Shown here: in pieces, positions 1 through 12,456 of the stretch
Layout of the letters: every line of letters starts with the position of its first letter
How positions within the stretch are numbered: the stretch's first letter is position 1
Assembly (NCBI GenBank): GCA_005656395.1
Contig: SRSI01000013.1
Location: 372,001 to 436,000 of the forward strand
Source of the DNA: Strongyloides papillosus
Lineage: Eukaryota; Nematoda; Chromadorea; Rhabditida; Strongyloididae
Direction: 5' to 3'
DNA length: 64,000 nt
The notes under the pieces: generated by a model
Databases searched by the model: none
The model's input: only the letters and a program-made list of their open reading frames with translations
Told to the model about the DNA's origin: nothing
Program-made: the position numbers and the translations under genes

Positions 1-3000
1 TCCATCAGGAAGTGTCCATTTAAGAACAGCTCTTGCATTTCCTGGTACCCAACATCTAAATCTTGCTGGTTCTCCTTCATCAACATTCAAGACGGGTGGT
101 TCAACGCGTGGTGGAACTTTATGTTTGACAACATTTAATTTTCCAGGATTAGATTGTCCTAAACCATATTGATTAACAGCTGTACAGATGTAATTTCCAG
201 CATGATGCGATTGGACATGTGGAATGCGAAGAGTACCACCATGTGGATATACTCCATGTGGAAGTGGTCCACCAACATCTTCTTTATGCCATCTAACTTC
301 ACAATTTGCTAATCCAGGAACAGTACATGTGAATGTAGCTGATTCTCCTTCATTAACAGTTTGTTCTGGTGGTGTTACAACTGGTCTTGGTGGTTCACCT
401 CTAATAACAATTAAATTAGCTTCATCTGTAGCAATTTTATTTCCAGCTTGTCCGGTACATCTGTATTGTCCAGCATCTTCTGGTTCAACACTTTCAATAA
501 TAAGTTTATTTCCTCTTTGTTGAGCACCGTGTGGTAAATACATTGATCCAACCTTTGACCATGTAATAACAACATTTTGTGGTGCTGGTTCTATGACACG
601 GCAATTCCATTTAACACGTTGACCTTGAGTAAGTTGTAAGAATTTTGGTTCTTCAATTTCAACACGTAAGCCTAAATTTATTAAAAAAATAATTAAATAT
701 ACTGTATTTTAATTTATTTCAACATTAAAAAACACATAAAATTAAGGACATTGCGAACTTTATTATGAAACACAAAAATTCACATAAATGAAAGTACCAA
801 TAATAATGATTAATATGGTAGTGAAAAAAAAGTTGCTTTTTTTCAGTGATATTGACAATGATAAGTGCAAAATTTTTAAAGACAACAACATTTAACATTT
901 TAAAAAAAAGCTATTAAGTGCAGTAAATTTTTTTGATAAAGTTCTTCAAGTCAAAGCAATTATTTTTGATTATATAATTATTTTTGTGTGTGTATGTTAA
1001 GGCAAACATTGAATAAAGACAATAGAAACCGATGATATAATTGCTATTCTAAATGTAGATTTCTACATATACATAATTGGTGAGTGTTTAGTTATTACTT
1101 AAAATACTCTAGTGTATATATAAATATCACTGAAAGGTATTATAAATAAAGCTTTAAAATTGTTACATTCTTCTTCTAGATGTTTTAGAAGAACGACCAT
1201 GAACATGAATACGAGTACGACGTTGTCTTTGTTCACCAATACGTTTATGAGTTCTTTGAACAGGTCTAACACCAATACGTGGAGTGTTAGTTGTAGCGGT
1301 TACTGAAACAAAATTAGAATCTTTCTCTGAAACAAAGACGACATTTTGTTGTTTTTGTGCACGAGATAAATAAGACGATTGTGAATCCTTGTATGAAGGA
1401 ATAGATTGACGATAATTAGAACGGACATTCGATAAAGACATTGACGGATCTGTGCGTGTATTTATACCTTCTTGAGATGGAACAAATTCAATACGATCCT
1501 CATGGATTCTTCCAATTGGTTCACAGTCCCTTCCTCCAGTTTTTTGACTTCTTGTGTATCCTGGTGCACACCTAAAGTAATTTTTTATGGTTTATTTATT
1601 ATAAGTTATGTAAAACTTACTCATTACAAAGTGGACCATAATAACCAGCTGGGCAATTCCTACATTGTACTTGACCATTTGGTCCAATATAACAATCAGA
1701 AGCTCCAGGACATGGACATAAATTACAATCATATGGAGTTCCGACAGTTGCATTACCATAGAATCCTTTTTTACATGTTTCACAGTGAAAACCTTCTGTA
1801 TTATGTTCACAGAAAAGACATCTTCCATATGAATCACATCCTCTTGGAGAGTGATTATGACATTCACATGGTGGTTTGGCTTGTTCTGGTTGACAATCCA
1901 TTGGAGTTCCTCTTCTAGCATCACCTACAAATCCTGGTTTACATCTTTCGCAATTGTCACCTTCAGTATTGTGTTGACAATTAAGACATACACCATGCTC
2001 TTTATCACATTCAGTAGCATGACCATGACATTCACATCTTTCACAAATGCCTAAATAAAGACCACCACCGGACCTAGTGTATCCTGGTGCACAATCTTCA
2101 CATGATGTACCAATATATCCTGGTGGACATATGCACTGTTCGACTTCTAAAGCTGGTACACCCGGACCATAACTATCAGCATAGTCAAGGGAAACAGAGA
2201 TCAATGATGATTCAGTACATTCAGAAAGATGTGTCATCTTGATAAGAATTTCATCCAAATCAGCTAAAGCCATGAGTAAATGTTCACGTGTAGCAACTTG
2301 ATCATCGACTCTTGACCAACGATCTTCAAAAATTTTGACATCGATGATATTTTCTCTATTTGGATGGAATTGTTGTCTTGCATAATATTGAAGAGTAATA
2401 CCGTTTCCTTTAATTATAACATCAGGATCCATATTTGGACTTCCTCGACAGTTAAATTTGAATGAATATCTAAGTGATCCACCATATGATGTAACTTTAT
2501 CACCTAAGAATTTTTGTGGAAGTTTCCAGTATAATGTTTGTCCACGGGCTTCGGGGAAGCTAGAGAAAGTAATAGAACCCTGCTCAATTAAAGCAGCTGA
2601 TTCTGGAACAAGTGGATTAACAGTATCGCGAGATGTTATTTGAAGATCATCCATATCACCATGTAAATAATCAATCTTTACACTATTTCTTCTAAGAGAA
2701 CTACTGGAACATTGATTTGTAACTCCAGAACAGAAACATGGAATACATCCTTGTGGATTTGCTGGAGAGAGGTAGAAACTATTTGCTGAACATTGATCAC
2801 ATCTTTGTCCGGTTGTTTGTGGTTTACATTGACAATATCCAGTATGTTGTGAATGTTGAGAGATAGCACCAGAAGAACAAGTTGGTGCCCTTGGAGCAGC
2901 TGGAACACATGTTCCAAGATATGGACCTGTATGAGAACGTTCATATCCAGGAGCACAATCTTCACATGATGTACCAATGTATCCTGGTGGGCATCTACAT

Positions 3001-6000
3001 TGTTCAACTTCTAAGGCAAATTCACCTTGAGTATCTCTATCAACAGCAATATCCCAATTAACATCACCTAAACTTGTTGATTCTTGTCCATAAGCATGAG
3101 TAGCTCTAATAAGAACTTGATCTATGTCAGCAAGAACCATCATAAGATCTTCACGAGAAGCTGGTTGACCACTTTCGTGTTCATAATTACTTTCATATGT
3201 CTCAACTTCAATAATATTTGGTTCATTTGGACGAATATGGACACCAGGTTTTAACTTATGAACAAGTGTTATTCTATTACCTTTCAAAATGATAACTGGT
3301 TCATTTATTGGATGACCATGTCCTGTATATTGGAGATGACTAACAAATGTTCCACCGTATGCTGTAACTTTATCACCTAAAAATCTTTGTGGAAGTTTCC
3401 AATATTTAACATCTCGACCTTGATCACTTTCGTAATGTGTAAGGTATCCTTGCTTTCCAAAATCGAAATTGTGTTCATTGTATACTTGAATACCATGTCT
3501 ATCTGTTAAAACGACGCCTTCGGAGTCACCATCAAACAAGAGTTTTTCCTAAAAATAATAAATTATATAAATTGATAAATTTAAACACTTTATTACAAAG
3601 CAAAAGGACAAAGTATTATTAATATGATTAGGTAAAGACAAATGACAAAAAATATTATTATGTTAACTTACACATTCAGAATAACTCTAAAAAAGACACA
3701 ACATAAAAAAATAAAAATAAAACATTACAAATAATAAACAACTTACCTTAGTTCTGTAAAGACGAGATGATGTACATTGATCAGTTATACCAAAGCAGAA
3801 ACATTTAAGACATCCATGTGATGATTTTTCAGTTAAATGATATGACCCTGGTTTACATTGGTTACATGATGGTCCAGTAACAAGTGGTTTACACTGGCAT
3901 GTACCTGTATGTGGATCAGCGAATGTTGTAGCAGATCCAATAGGATCGCATTGATGTCTTGGTAGGGCTGGTGGTGGTTGAGGTGCTGGAATATTAACAA
4001 TACGAACAATACAGTCTGGTGTTGCAAGTACACGTCCTTTAACATTAATAGCTTCACAAGTATAGGCACCTTGATCTAATGGTTGGGCATCATGAATTGT
4101 TAATGTTCCTACACCACCTTCAGAATGTTGTAAACATCTTGGTGGTTCACAAACTGGACCCCAATTCAGACGCCAATTAATGTATGGTTCTGGGACAGCA
4201 ACAGCTCGACAACTTAAAGAAAATGTGCTACCTTGTGGTACTTGTTTATTTGTCTCTGGTGGTTGGACAACAGTTGGTTGGACACAACCAACTTCATCAG
4301 AACCATCTTGACAATCATTAGTACCATCACATTGGAAACTTTGTGGTACACATTGACGATTATCGGCACATTTAAATTCAGTTGGTTCACAAAGATCTCC
4401 TGGATTCTTTTTCTTACAATTTAATTCATCTGTACCATCACCACAATCATCATCGCCATCACATAACCACATCTTTTGGACACATCTATCATTTCCACAT
4501 TTAAATTCATTTGGTTCACAAACTTTAGTTGATGGACAGTTAGCTTCATCAGCTCTATCACCACAATCGGGTTCTCCATCACAAACATAATCCTTCTTTA
4601 TACAATCATTATCTCCACACTTAATTTCATTACTACTACATGTTCCTCTTGATGGGAATGGTGTATTGTATTCTGTTTGTAATGCTTGTGGTCCGTAATG
4701 TTGAACATGAAGATTGACATATGCTTCAACTCTTTTACCTTCATGTGTTGCAACGCAAACGTATCTACCAGAATCTTCAACAGAAAGTGGATTAAATGTA
4801 AGTCTTCCACTACTTTCCCAAGCAGAGGTTGGGAGTGGTCCACCAACACGAGTCCACTTAACTTCTGGATAATAGGCATTATCAAAAGTTCTGGCACGAC
4901 ATTCAAATGACGCTTCTTTACCATCACGGGATACTATCTCAGGTGGATAGACACTGATATGGATTTCTAAAAAAGAAATAAATAATATTTAATTTAAAAA
5001 TAAAATATATTATTTTTTAATTTTTCTATTTTTAGTGTTCAAAATTTAATCATTATCTAACATCAAACATTTTATTTTTTTTACCTTGATCTGTAGCATG
5101 ATGCTTATTACGTGTATTATGATGACGGCTGGCTAGTATTAAATTAGAAATTGCACAAATTACAATGAAAGCCACCAGAAGAAATGAGGCAAGCCGCCTT
5201 TGCAGCATCGTCTACTCTCTAAAAAATTTTTTACAATTATAATGTGTCAATCGAGAGAGCTTGTATAATTAAGTGTATGAAAATTGTAAAATTGTTTAAA
5301 TTAATACTAATTTGATAATATATATATAATTAAATGAATATATAAATTACATTAAAATAACAAGAGAGAAGATAAAAATGTTATGTGAAAATTGTTAAAA
5401 GAAAGAGTTAATGAATTTATAGAACATTATATATATAGTTTAAGAAAGTTAAAATAAAAGAGATATAGTCTAAGAATATATATATATATAATTACATCTT
5501 GATCACAACATGCCTGATTGATTATGTGGTGGCAAAAATGTTTCTCCTTTTCAAAAAGACTGTATTATAAAGATTTGATATTTAATAATTGGTTATTGGC
5601 AAAATAATAAATCTTTTATCAACAACTCTATCTTTCTTACAAGGTAAAGCGTTAATAATAAGAATATTATCTGTATAGTAACCACTTTTATGAAAATGTT
5701 AAAGAGACAATCATGGCAAAAAAAAGGTTAACTTTATAACGGTTATGTATATATAAATGATACCAACCGCACAGTGGCAGATAAATGGAATAGTTTTTAA
5801 TAATAACATAAAACGAGTATATTACATATAATTGGTTGATGAAGATTAATAATAATAACTTATAATTAGGTAACTATACTATCAAAAAAATCTCGTCTTT
5901 AGTAGTTCTATTTTATTGTTTATGTGATAAAAAATTTAAAACATTTTGTTTAACTTTTTAACCTGTAAAAATTCCAATAATAATGTGACATTTTTAATAT

Positions 6001-9000
6001 TGTTGTAATAGAGTATTTATAAAAATGACTATTTTAATATAATCAAGAAATAAATATGCTTCAATTGCGCAACAAAAAAATATACGAGCCCCTTATTTAT
6101 TTCATATTTGGCAGAATAAATATACATATATATAACATTTTAAGATATTTAGCATAAGGATGATTTTCATTAACTAATCACTATTTAATAATGATCTCTT
6201 TTTGAAAACCAAATTGCCTTGACGCTGCAAGATATATGTGTAACGTATAAATAATATTTATATAAAGTACGATAGGAATTATTTGACAGATTCTTTTAAT
6301 TGTTACCGTTTGATAACAAATTAATTAATAACGTTAAAATATATATAAGGAGACACTAATGTTTATAATCATTTCTTTATAGTGAAGTTATTTAGAATTA
6401 ATTAGTTCACAAATAAATATATACATCTTATAAATTTAGGTTTAATAAATAATGTTATAATTGAAGGATAACATTATTTACTATTAGGCGATGAAAATCA
6501 TGTTATTATAAATATATATATATTTGTAAACTATATAGTATTGTAGAAAAAAGCTTCTAATAAAAATATATCAAATGGTGATGATAATTAAATAAAACTA
6601 TTAAAATTCATTTATTAGTTATGACTGCGTCCACCGATTTCTAGGTACTTAAAAATAATTGAAAATGAAAAAAGCAACTTTTTGTGCTTGAGAGTTGTAA
6701 ATATAATCTATTTAATTTAAATTTAATGAACTTAACTTTAAAAGATAAAATATATGTGGAAAATTCCAAAGAACAAAGTAACGAATATATTTTTGGTGAT
6801 TTCCGTTATATATCAAAACCTGTTCAAACTTATGTGATTTTAATTAAAATATTATATATTTTAAACTAATAAAGTCATTAAAATAGTAACATAAATTAAT
6901 AATAAGCTTTTTATAAAATAGTGTTTTTGTTATGGGGGATGCAAAATACTACTTTTTTCATTATGGTATTTTATATTACCTTAATGTGTAGATGTAACTA
7001 ATTGGTGTTTTTACAAACTTATCATTTTATGCTCAATAAATAAATATATGAGAAAATAAATTAAATTATCTAAATTTTAGGAATGCGTTAAAGAGAAATT
7101 TAATAGTGAAGGAAAAGTTAAGTGTCACAATTAGTCTAATTTTTTGGACACAACTTCTTCAACTAGTATCATTTTATCGTCAATCAACTAAAGGGAAAGA
7201 AAAGTTAATTTACAATAAAAATGAGTAAATATACAAGAATTTCAAAAACTCCGAAAATTTTTAAAATAATTTGTATTTTAAAGAATGCAATTAATATTTT
7301 TAGAAAAAATACAATTATATTTATATAACCTAATATGACTTCGTTAAAGTACATAATATTTTAAATAAGAAAATAAATATTTATTAATATGATTTATGGT
7401 GTAATAAAAAATTTCATCTTTCTTTTTTGGTACAAACAAACACATATCTAGAATTAGAAAAAGCTCATCACATTAAATAAATAAAATTGACAAAATTAAT
7501 TCTTTTTAACGTTTCTAAAGAAAATATTTATAAAAGTACTATCATACTTTTAAGGTATTACAAATATGTTATTAAATTTTTGACGGTTGATAAAACTATA
7601 AACTAATTTATCTAAAATTCTTTTACCCTTTCCTAATTAATAGGAATTTTAATAAATAAATCATACCTCTATCAAAATATTTTAATAATTACTAAAAATA
7701 TCAATGAAATGATCATTGAAAAGAGAAAAATAATATTTCAGTCATAGTCAATCATAATAATCAAAATTAAGATAATCAACACATTGTGGTTAAATAAAAC
7801 TTTAAATATCACTTATATACTATGATAAATTTTCTTTTCTCTCAAATTACACATAATATGCCTTTAATGTTCTCTATATATTTTCTTTTTTACAGAAAAT
7901 ATTTTTGATAAATATAATCTACTAAAAAAATGATTCATTCATCAATAAAATTAATACACATAAAAATATTCTTATACAATTAGTAAAAATTAAATAAAAT
8001 TGTGGCCATTCAAATTTATTGATATATAATATGATTTTATAAACAATAAAGCTTGTCCAGATGTATATTATTATTATTTTTATAATGAAATAATAATATA
8101 TATGATAGAAAAAATATTAATATTTTTTAAAAGATAAAAATTTACAAATTATAATAGTTATTCTAAGAAGTTATATTATTAAAATATCTCTACATTATAT
8201 AATATATTATTTTAAAGTTTATATAAAGTCTTAATGCTCACTACATTAATTTTATATTTTTTTTTTAAATTTTTGATTTTCAAAGTAAAGATTTATATTT
8301 GCATCTTTCAACTTCTGATATTGAGATAGTAGGATAAATTTTATGACAACATTATAATTGTAGTACAATTTATGTTTATGACAAAAATTCAACCAATTTT
8401 TAGTTGATTTTTAATAAAACATTTTCTCTCTTAAAATTAAATATATAATTTTTTCTAAACATTATTTTGGAATAGTAAAAGAAAGTAAAGCTACTTAAAA
8501 CTCCCCCTAATGATTAATGATAATGTTTGATGCTGAGATATGAAGGTTTAATTTCATTTTTAACTTTTAGACTAACCTTGCTCTCCAACAGAATGATGAT
8601 GAGTTTTAACATGCTGCTTACGATGATGTTGTTGTGGGATTGGTGTATAATGTTGTGTTATTGGAACTTCCTTAACACGTTCATCTTCTTCACTATCATT
8701 TTCTCTTGGGAGCTCTTCAATATGCCTTTCTTCTTCTCTTTCACGTTGTCTTGAAGCTTCTTCAATACGTCTTTGTTCTTCTTCTCTTTCACGTTGTCTT
8801 GAAGTTTCTTCAATACGTCTTTGTTCTTCTTCTCTTTCACGATATCTTGAAGCTTCAACAATACGTCTTTGTTCTTCTTCTCTCTCACGATATCTTGAAG
8901 CTTCAACAATACGTCTTTGTTCTTCTTCTCTCTCACGATTTCTGGAAGCTTCAGCGATACGTCTTTGTTCTTCTTCTCTTTCACGTTGTCTTGAAACTTC

Positions 9001-12000
9001 AGCAATACGTCTTTGTTCCTCTTCTCTTTCACGATTTCTTGAAGCTTCAGCAATACGTCTTTGTTCCTCTTCTCTTTCACGATTTCTTGATGCTTCAGCA
9101 ATACGTCTTTGTTCCTCTTCTCTCTCACGATTTCTTGAAGCTTCAGCGATACGTCTTTCATGTTCTCTTTGATGGTGTCTTGAAGCTTCTTCAACACGTC
9201 TTTCATGTTCACTAACATGGTGTCTTGGATCCTCAATATGTCCATGAATATTATGTTCATGTTTACGTTCATCATGTCTTCCATCAGTTTTTGTATGAAG
9301 TGTAGTAAATTTTTTATCCTTATCTTGACAATAAAGTTCATCAGACTGATCGAGACAATCTGAAATACCATCACATAATGCCTTTTTATCAATGCATTCA
9401 CGACTATGTTGACACATAAATTCATTTGATTGACATACACCAATATCATCATCACTTTCAAAATCATCGTCATTCGAAATAATATCACTATCAAGTTCTC
9501 TGTCATATTCATCTTTAAATGTTACCTCTGGAAGTGGTTTTGGTGTACGAATTGTTTCAGGTGTTTGACTTGTTTGACTTCTATGATACTCTTCCAATCG
9601 TCTATTATATTCAGCTTCCTGGAGAAGTCTTTGTCGTTCTTGTTCTTCATATACTTGCTGTGAAACAGCTGGGTGTCGTTGTTGTTCAACAATTTTTGGT
9701 AATTGAGCAGCAGTAGTAGTAGTTGTGGTAGTAGAAGTAGTAGTTGTTTGTTGTTGTTGATGATGATGTTGATGTTGGTGGTGTCTTTGTGATGCTTGTT
9801 TGAAGTAATCACAGGTTGTTTCATCACTACCATCTTCACAATCATACTTTCTATCACACTTTAATGAAGATGAAATACATTGATTATTATTACATTTAAA
9901 TTCTCCATGTTTACATACATCTTCGTTAATGTCTTTTTCAATCTCTAATGATTTAGAACAATTTTTTTCATCTGCACCATTTCCACAATCATCTACACCA
10001 TCACAAATTTTGTCATAGTGAATGCAATATAAATAATCAAGTCCGTTACATTTAAATTCATCATCAGCACATACTTCATCAGAATATTGCTTATTTTCCC
10101 TTGAATAATCATTATTTGGTGAATGGGCAATAATTTCAAATGGTTCAATATTTTCTTGTTCTCCATTATGTTGATTATTATTATTTATATGATTATTATT
10201 TTTACCAGAATGATATTTTTGGGCATTTAGAAAATATTCACATGTTGTTTCATCACTACCATCAGAGCAATCATAATTACGATCACATCTTTTCTCCAAT
10301 GGTATACATTGTTTATTTTTACATTGATATTCTTTCTCTTGACATTCAGAACTATCTATTTTATCATTATCTTTTTTTTTATGAAGAGAACGTTTTCCAT
10401 TTTCTAAAAAAATTAATACACATGTTTAATATTATAAAAATAATTGATAAGCCACTTAAAAAGGTATATTATTATGGTGGATGTGTGAATAGTTAATTAT
10501 TTTATGTGTTAGAAAAAAAGCATTTTAGTGATAGTGAAAAAAGCATAAAAAATTAGTAAGATGGATGAAGGACATCAATTAATAATGTTAGTTAAAATAA
10601 TTAAAATTAATAAATTATTTATTTTACGTACGAGGCTGTGGTATTATGATGTTACAGTGCATTTCATCGCTTTTATCAGTACATTCAACAACTTGATTAC
10701 AACGATTCGACCAATCTAGACATTTCCCATCACCACATTCCCATTCATCAAAATTACAATGACGTAATGTATCAGCATCTAAATTTAAGTATAACGTAAA
10801 GCATTTGGTTTTTATATTAAAAGTACAATAAAAAGGTAGTACAATAATGTATAAAAATTATTAATTATATATTATTTAGTACATGAAATTGTATGTGCAA
10901 ATTTTGTGACATGTACGAAAAAATAATAATAATAAAAAAGAGTAGTGATGATGATTAAAAGCTTATATGTGCCGTAATAATACTTATACACATAGCATTT
11001 ATACAGTGATCAAGCCAATTACAACAAAAACTTACTAGCATTGTGACAACATTTTCCTTCAGTACACAATGTTCCAGAAGGACAAACAGAGTTACTCCAA
11101 CAGTATGTAGAACCATGTAAACTATATTCAGGGATTGAACCATCTGGACAAGTGACAGTTATATGAGCATGTTGTGTATTGGATGGAGGATATATTGGTT
11201 TAACATTAGTAGCTTGTTGTTTTTCAAATCCGGGACAATTTGCTTCATCCTTCCCATCTAAACAATTTCTAATTCCATCACAAACTTTTTCTCTCTCAAT
11301 ACATACATTGTCACATGAAAATTCATCTGAATTACATATTACTTCTCCGCAATTAACTTCATCATCTCCATCAGGGCAGTTGATATGTCTGTCACAGAAA
11401 AGTGACAATGAAAGACAATGACCAGATTTACAGGCTTTCTCACCTTCAGGACATTTCTTAAAATTATCATTAAGTATATTTTCTTCTCTCGTAACCTCTT
11501 TACTAATCTGATCAAATCCATATATTCTTACTGGTACTTCTAATTCAACAGTCTTATCATCATAATTAAAAACAAACTTATAAAGACCAGAATCTCCAGA
11601 TGTTGCACCTTCAATACGTAATGTATAATCTTTTTGAGAGTGATGATGTGATGATTGAATGTCCTTATAAACACGATTATTCTCCTCAATATTATAATTA
11701 TCTTTAAGCCAATTTACTGTATAACTAGTTGGTGTTCTATGAATAGAGACATGTATTTCAATAATATTACCAGCTAAAACATCTAAATACTTCTTCTCTG
11801 TTAACAGAAATGGTTTACCCTCATCACAATGACCATGCTCAGAACTTTCATCACTTGAATCAGGACAATCACTTATTTGATTACAAACTTTGGTTCTATC
11901 TATACATTCATTACTTGATATACACGTAAATTGTGATGGATGACATTGTGATACTATCTCATCTAAAACAATTATGTAAAAAATGGTAATTAATAACTAT

Positions 12001-12456
12001 ATATCTTTCATTTTTCAATTTTTCAAATTTTTTTATAAGATTAAACAAGTTATATTGTGAGGTACACTAAAACTAAGAAAATATACCTTCAAATGATGTA
12101 AATTCAAATCCCTCAGAACTAATGACAAAATTGCCTAGCCTTCCATGATAGACTGCATTCTCGAAATAATCTCTAATTATTTGTTCATTTTTTTTATCAG
12201 ATTTAACATCAAATGTCACCAATGTCCCAATAACTTGGTGGTACCGAAATAGTTTAACAGACACATTTTGAATATCAGTAACAAGTGATAGCATAGCAAA
12301 AGTAGTTTTTTCAATGTCAGTCGCCAACTCATGATAATCTTTAGAATTAGGATTTCTTAGATTTGTATGGTAAGAGATATCAGGAAGATTCAATGTTATG
12401 CGATATATCATTGAGATAGCTGTCAGCAGCGTTGCTGCACTGGCAAGAATAGCCAT
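1..12456 (-). CDS. unc-52: Perlecan (basement membrane heparan sulfate proteoglycan), 3' end outside window
   Basis: Secreted extracellular-matrix protein that anchors muscle to basement membrane in nematodes. Inferred exons (minus strand): 12456-12087, 11962-11036, 10778-10632, 10403-8577, 4966-3747, 3686-3672, 3548-1621, 1571-1468, 671-1; the reading frame is continuous for about 2,400 residues. Domain order: hydrophobic N-terminus and SEA domain; LDLa; Ig-like segment; two LDLa; Cys-rich segment; five further LDLa with a 16-residue charged repeat array; Ig; three LDLa (NDCIKKDYVCDGEPDCGDRAD type); Ig; laminin EGF; two laminin IV A domains (both with KxLGDKVT-Y/S-GG); laminin EGF; then Ig repeats at the window edge. 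The Ig-LDLa3-Ig-laminin core matches nematode UNC-52. All introns of the N-terminal half are phase 1, typical of module shuffling. The link 8577 to 4966 is inferred from phase and could instead be two adjacent genes. Confidence 0.85.
672..1162 (-). other. Intron / 3' UTR of short perlecan isoform
   Basis: AT-rich sequence between the short-form stop codon and the next Ig exon. It holds a candidate minus-strand AATAAA at 764-759; I see no other gene. Confidence 0.5.
1163..1571 (-). CDS. unc-52: Alternative terminal exon of a short perlecan isoform
   Basis: If the donor at 1468/1467 (CAAGAAG/GTATAA) is not used, the frame stays open to a TAA at 1165-1163 and adds about 101 residues. This tail is Ser/Gln-rich and strongly basic at its end (RTRIHVHGRSSKTSRRRM). 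If the donor is used, phase 1 fits the Ig exon beginning at 671. A minus-strand AATAAA lies at 764-759, about 400 nt below the stop. C. elegans unc-52 is known to make a short isoform as well as longer ones. Retention of so long and so un-nematode-biased an open frame suggests the tail is really translated. Confidence 0.65.
3672..3686 (-). CDS. unc-52: 15-nt microexon of perlecan
   Basis: Five codons (SYSEC) lie between a TTTTTTAG acceptor and a GTAAGT donor. Both flanking introns are phase 0 (upstream exon ends ACTAAG at 3747, downstream exon starts GAA at 3548), so it can be included or skipped without changing frame. It inserts a Ser- and Cys-containing stretch at the start of the first laminin IV domain. 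Confidence 0.65.
5085..5208 (-). CDS. unc-52: Internal alternative first exon of perlecan (signal peptide)
   Basis: The exon encodes 41 residues: a basic start, a hydrophobic segment (residues 7-27, LASFLLVAFIVICAISNLIL) and a short His-rich tail. It ends CAAG/GTAAAA in phase 1, exactly like the exon ending at 8577, and both fit the acceptor at 4966. Ten nucleotides upstream of the ATG is a strong T-rich TTTTTTAG (AG at 5220-5219), the form expected of a spliced-leader or 5' UTR acceptor. This gives a shorter perlecan starting at the Ig-LDLa3 core, like the classical UNC-52 N-terminus. Confidence 0.75.
5209..8576 (-). other. Long perlecan intron with internal promoter region
   Basis: A 3.4-kb very AT-rich stretch between the exon ending at 8577 and the internal first exon at 5208. 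Short TA runs occur (for example 5480-5496). I see no exon-like open frame; the upstream control region of the short form must lie here, but I recognise no specific site. Confidence 0.4.
8725..9156 (-). repeat. Nine 48-bp coding tandem repeats
   Basis: Nine in-frame units of 16 residues of the form RRIAEASRNREREEEQ lie inside the perlecan long-form exon, after the eighth LDLa. Substitutions cluster at unit positions 4-6 and 9 (A/V/E, A/V/T, N/Q/Y), so neighbouring units resemble each other most, a sign of recent local duplication. The alternation of Arg and Glu and the absence of Pro and Gly predict a stable charged helix. Perlecans do not usually carry such an array. Confidence 0.9.
12087..12456 (-). 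CDS. unc-52: SEA-domain first exon of the long perlecan form
   Basis: The exon encodes about 123 residues: a short hydrophobic start (residues 2-18, signal peptide or anchor) followed directly by a SEA-type fold. The end of the domain, NFVISSEGFEF, closely resembles the YVTSPQGFQF end of the vertebrate perlecan SEA domain, and the spacing from the MIYRITLNL start matches too. The donor is GAAG/GTATAT, phase 1, and joins the LDLa exon at 11962. An AG lies immediately before the ATG and an in-frame TAA lies just upstream, so translation probably begins here. The SEA call is strong by motif; assignment to perlecan rests on the following LDLa modules. Confidence 0.75.

Noticed and set aside
1472..1918. 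148-codon plus-strand frame
   Set aside because: Antisense to the laminin-EGF exon, whose protein is unmistakable on the minus strand.
8706..9215. 169-codon plus-strand frame opposite the perlecan repeat
   Set aside because: It is the antisense reading of the 48-bp coding repeat; periodic composition alone keeps it open.
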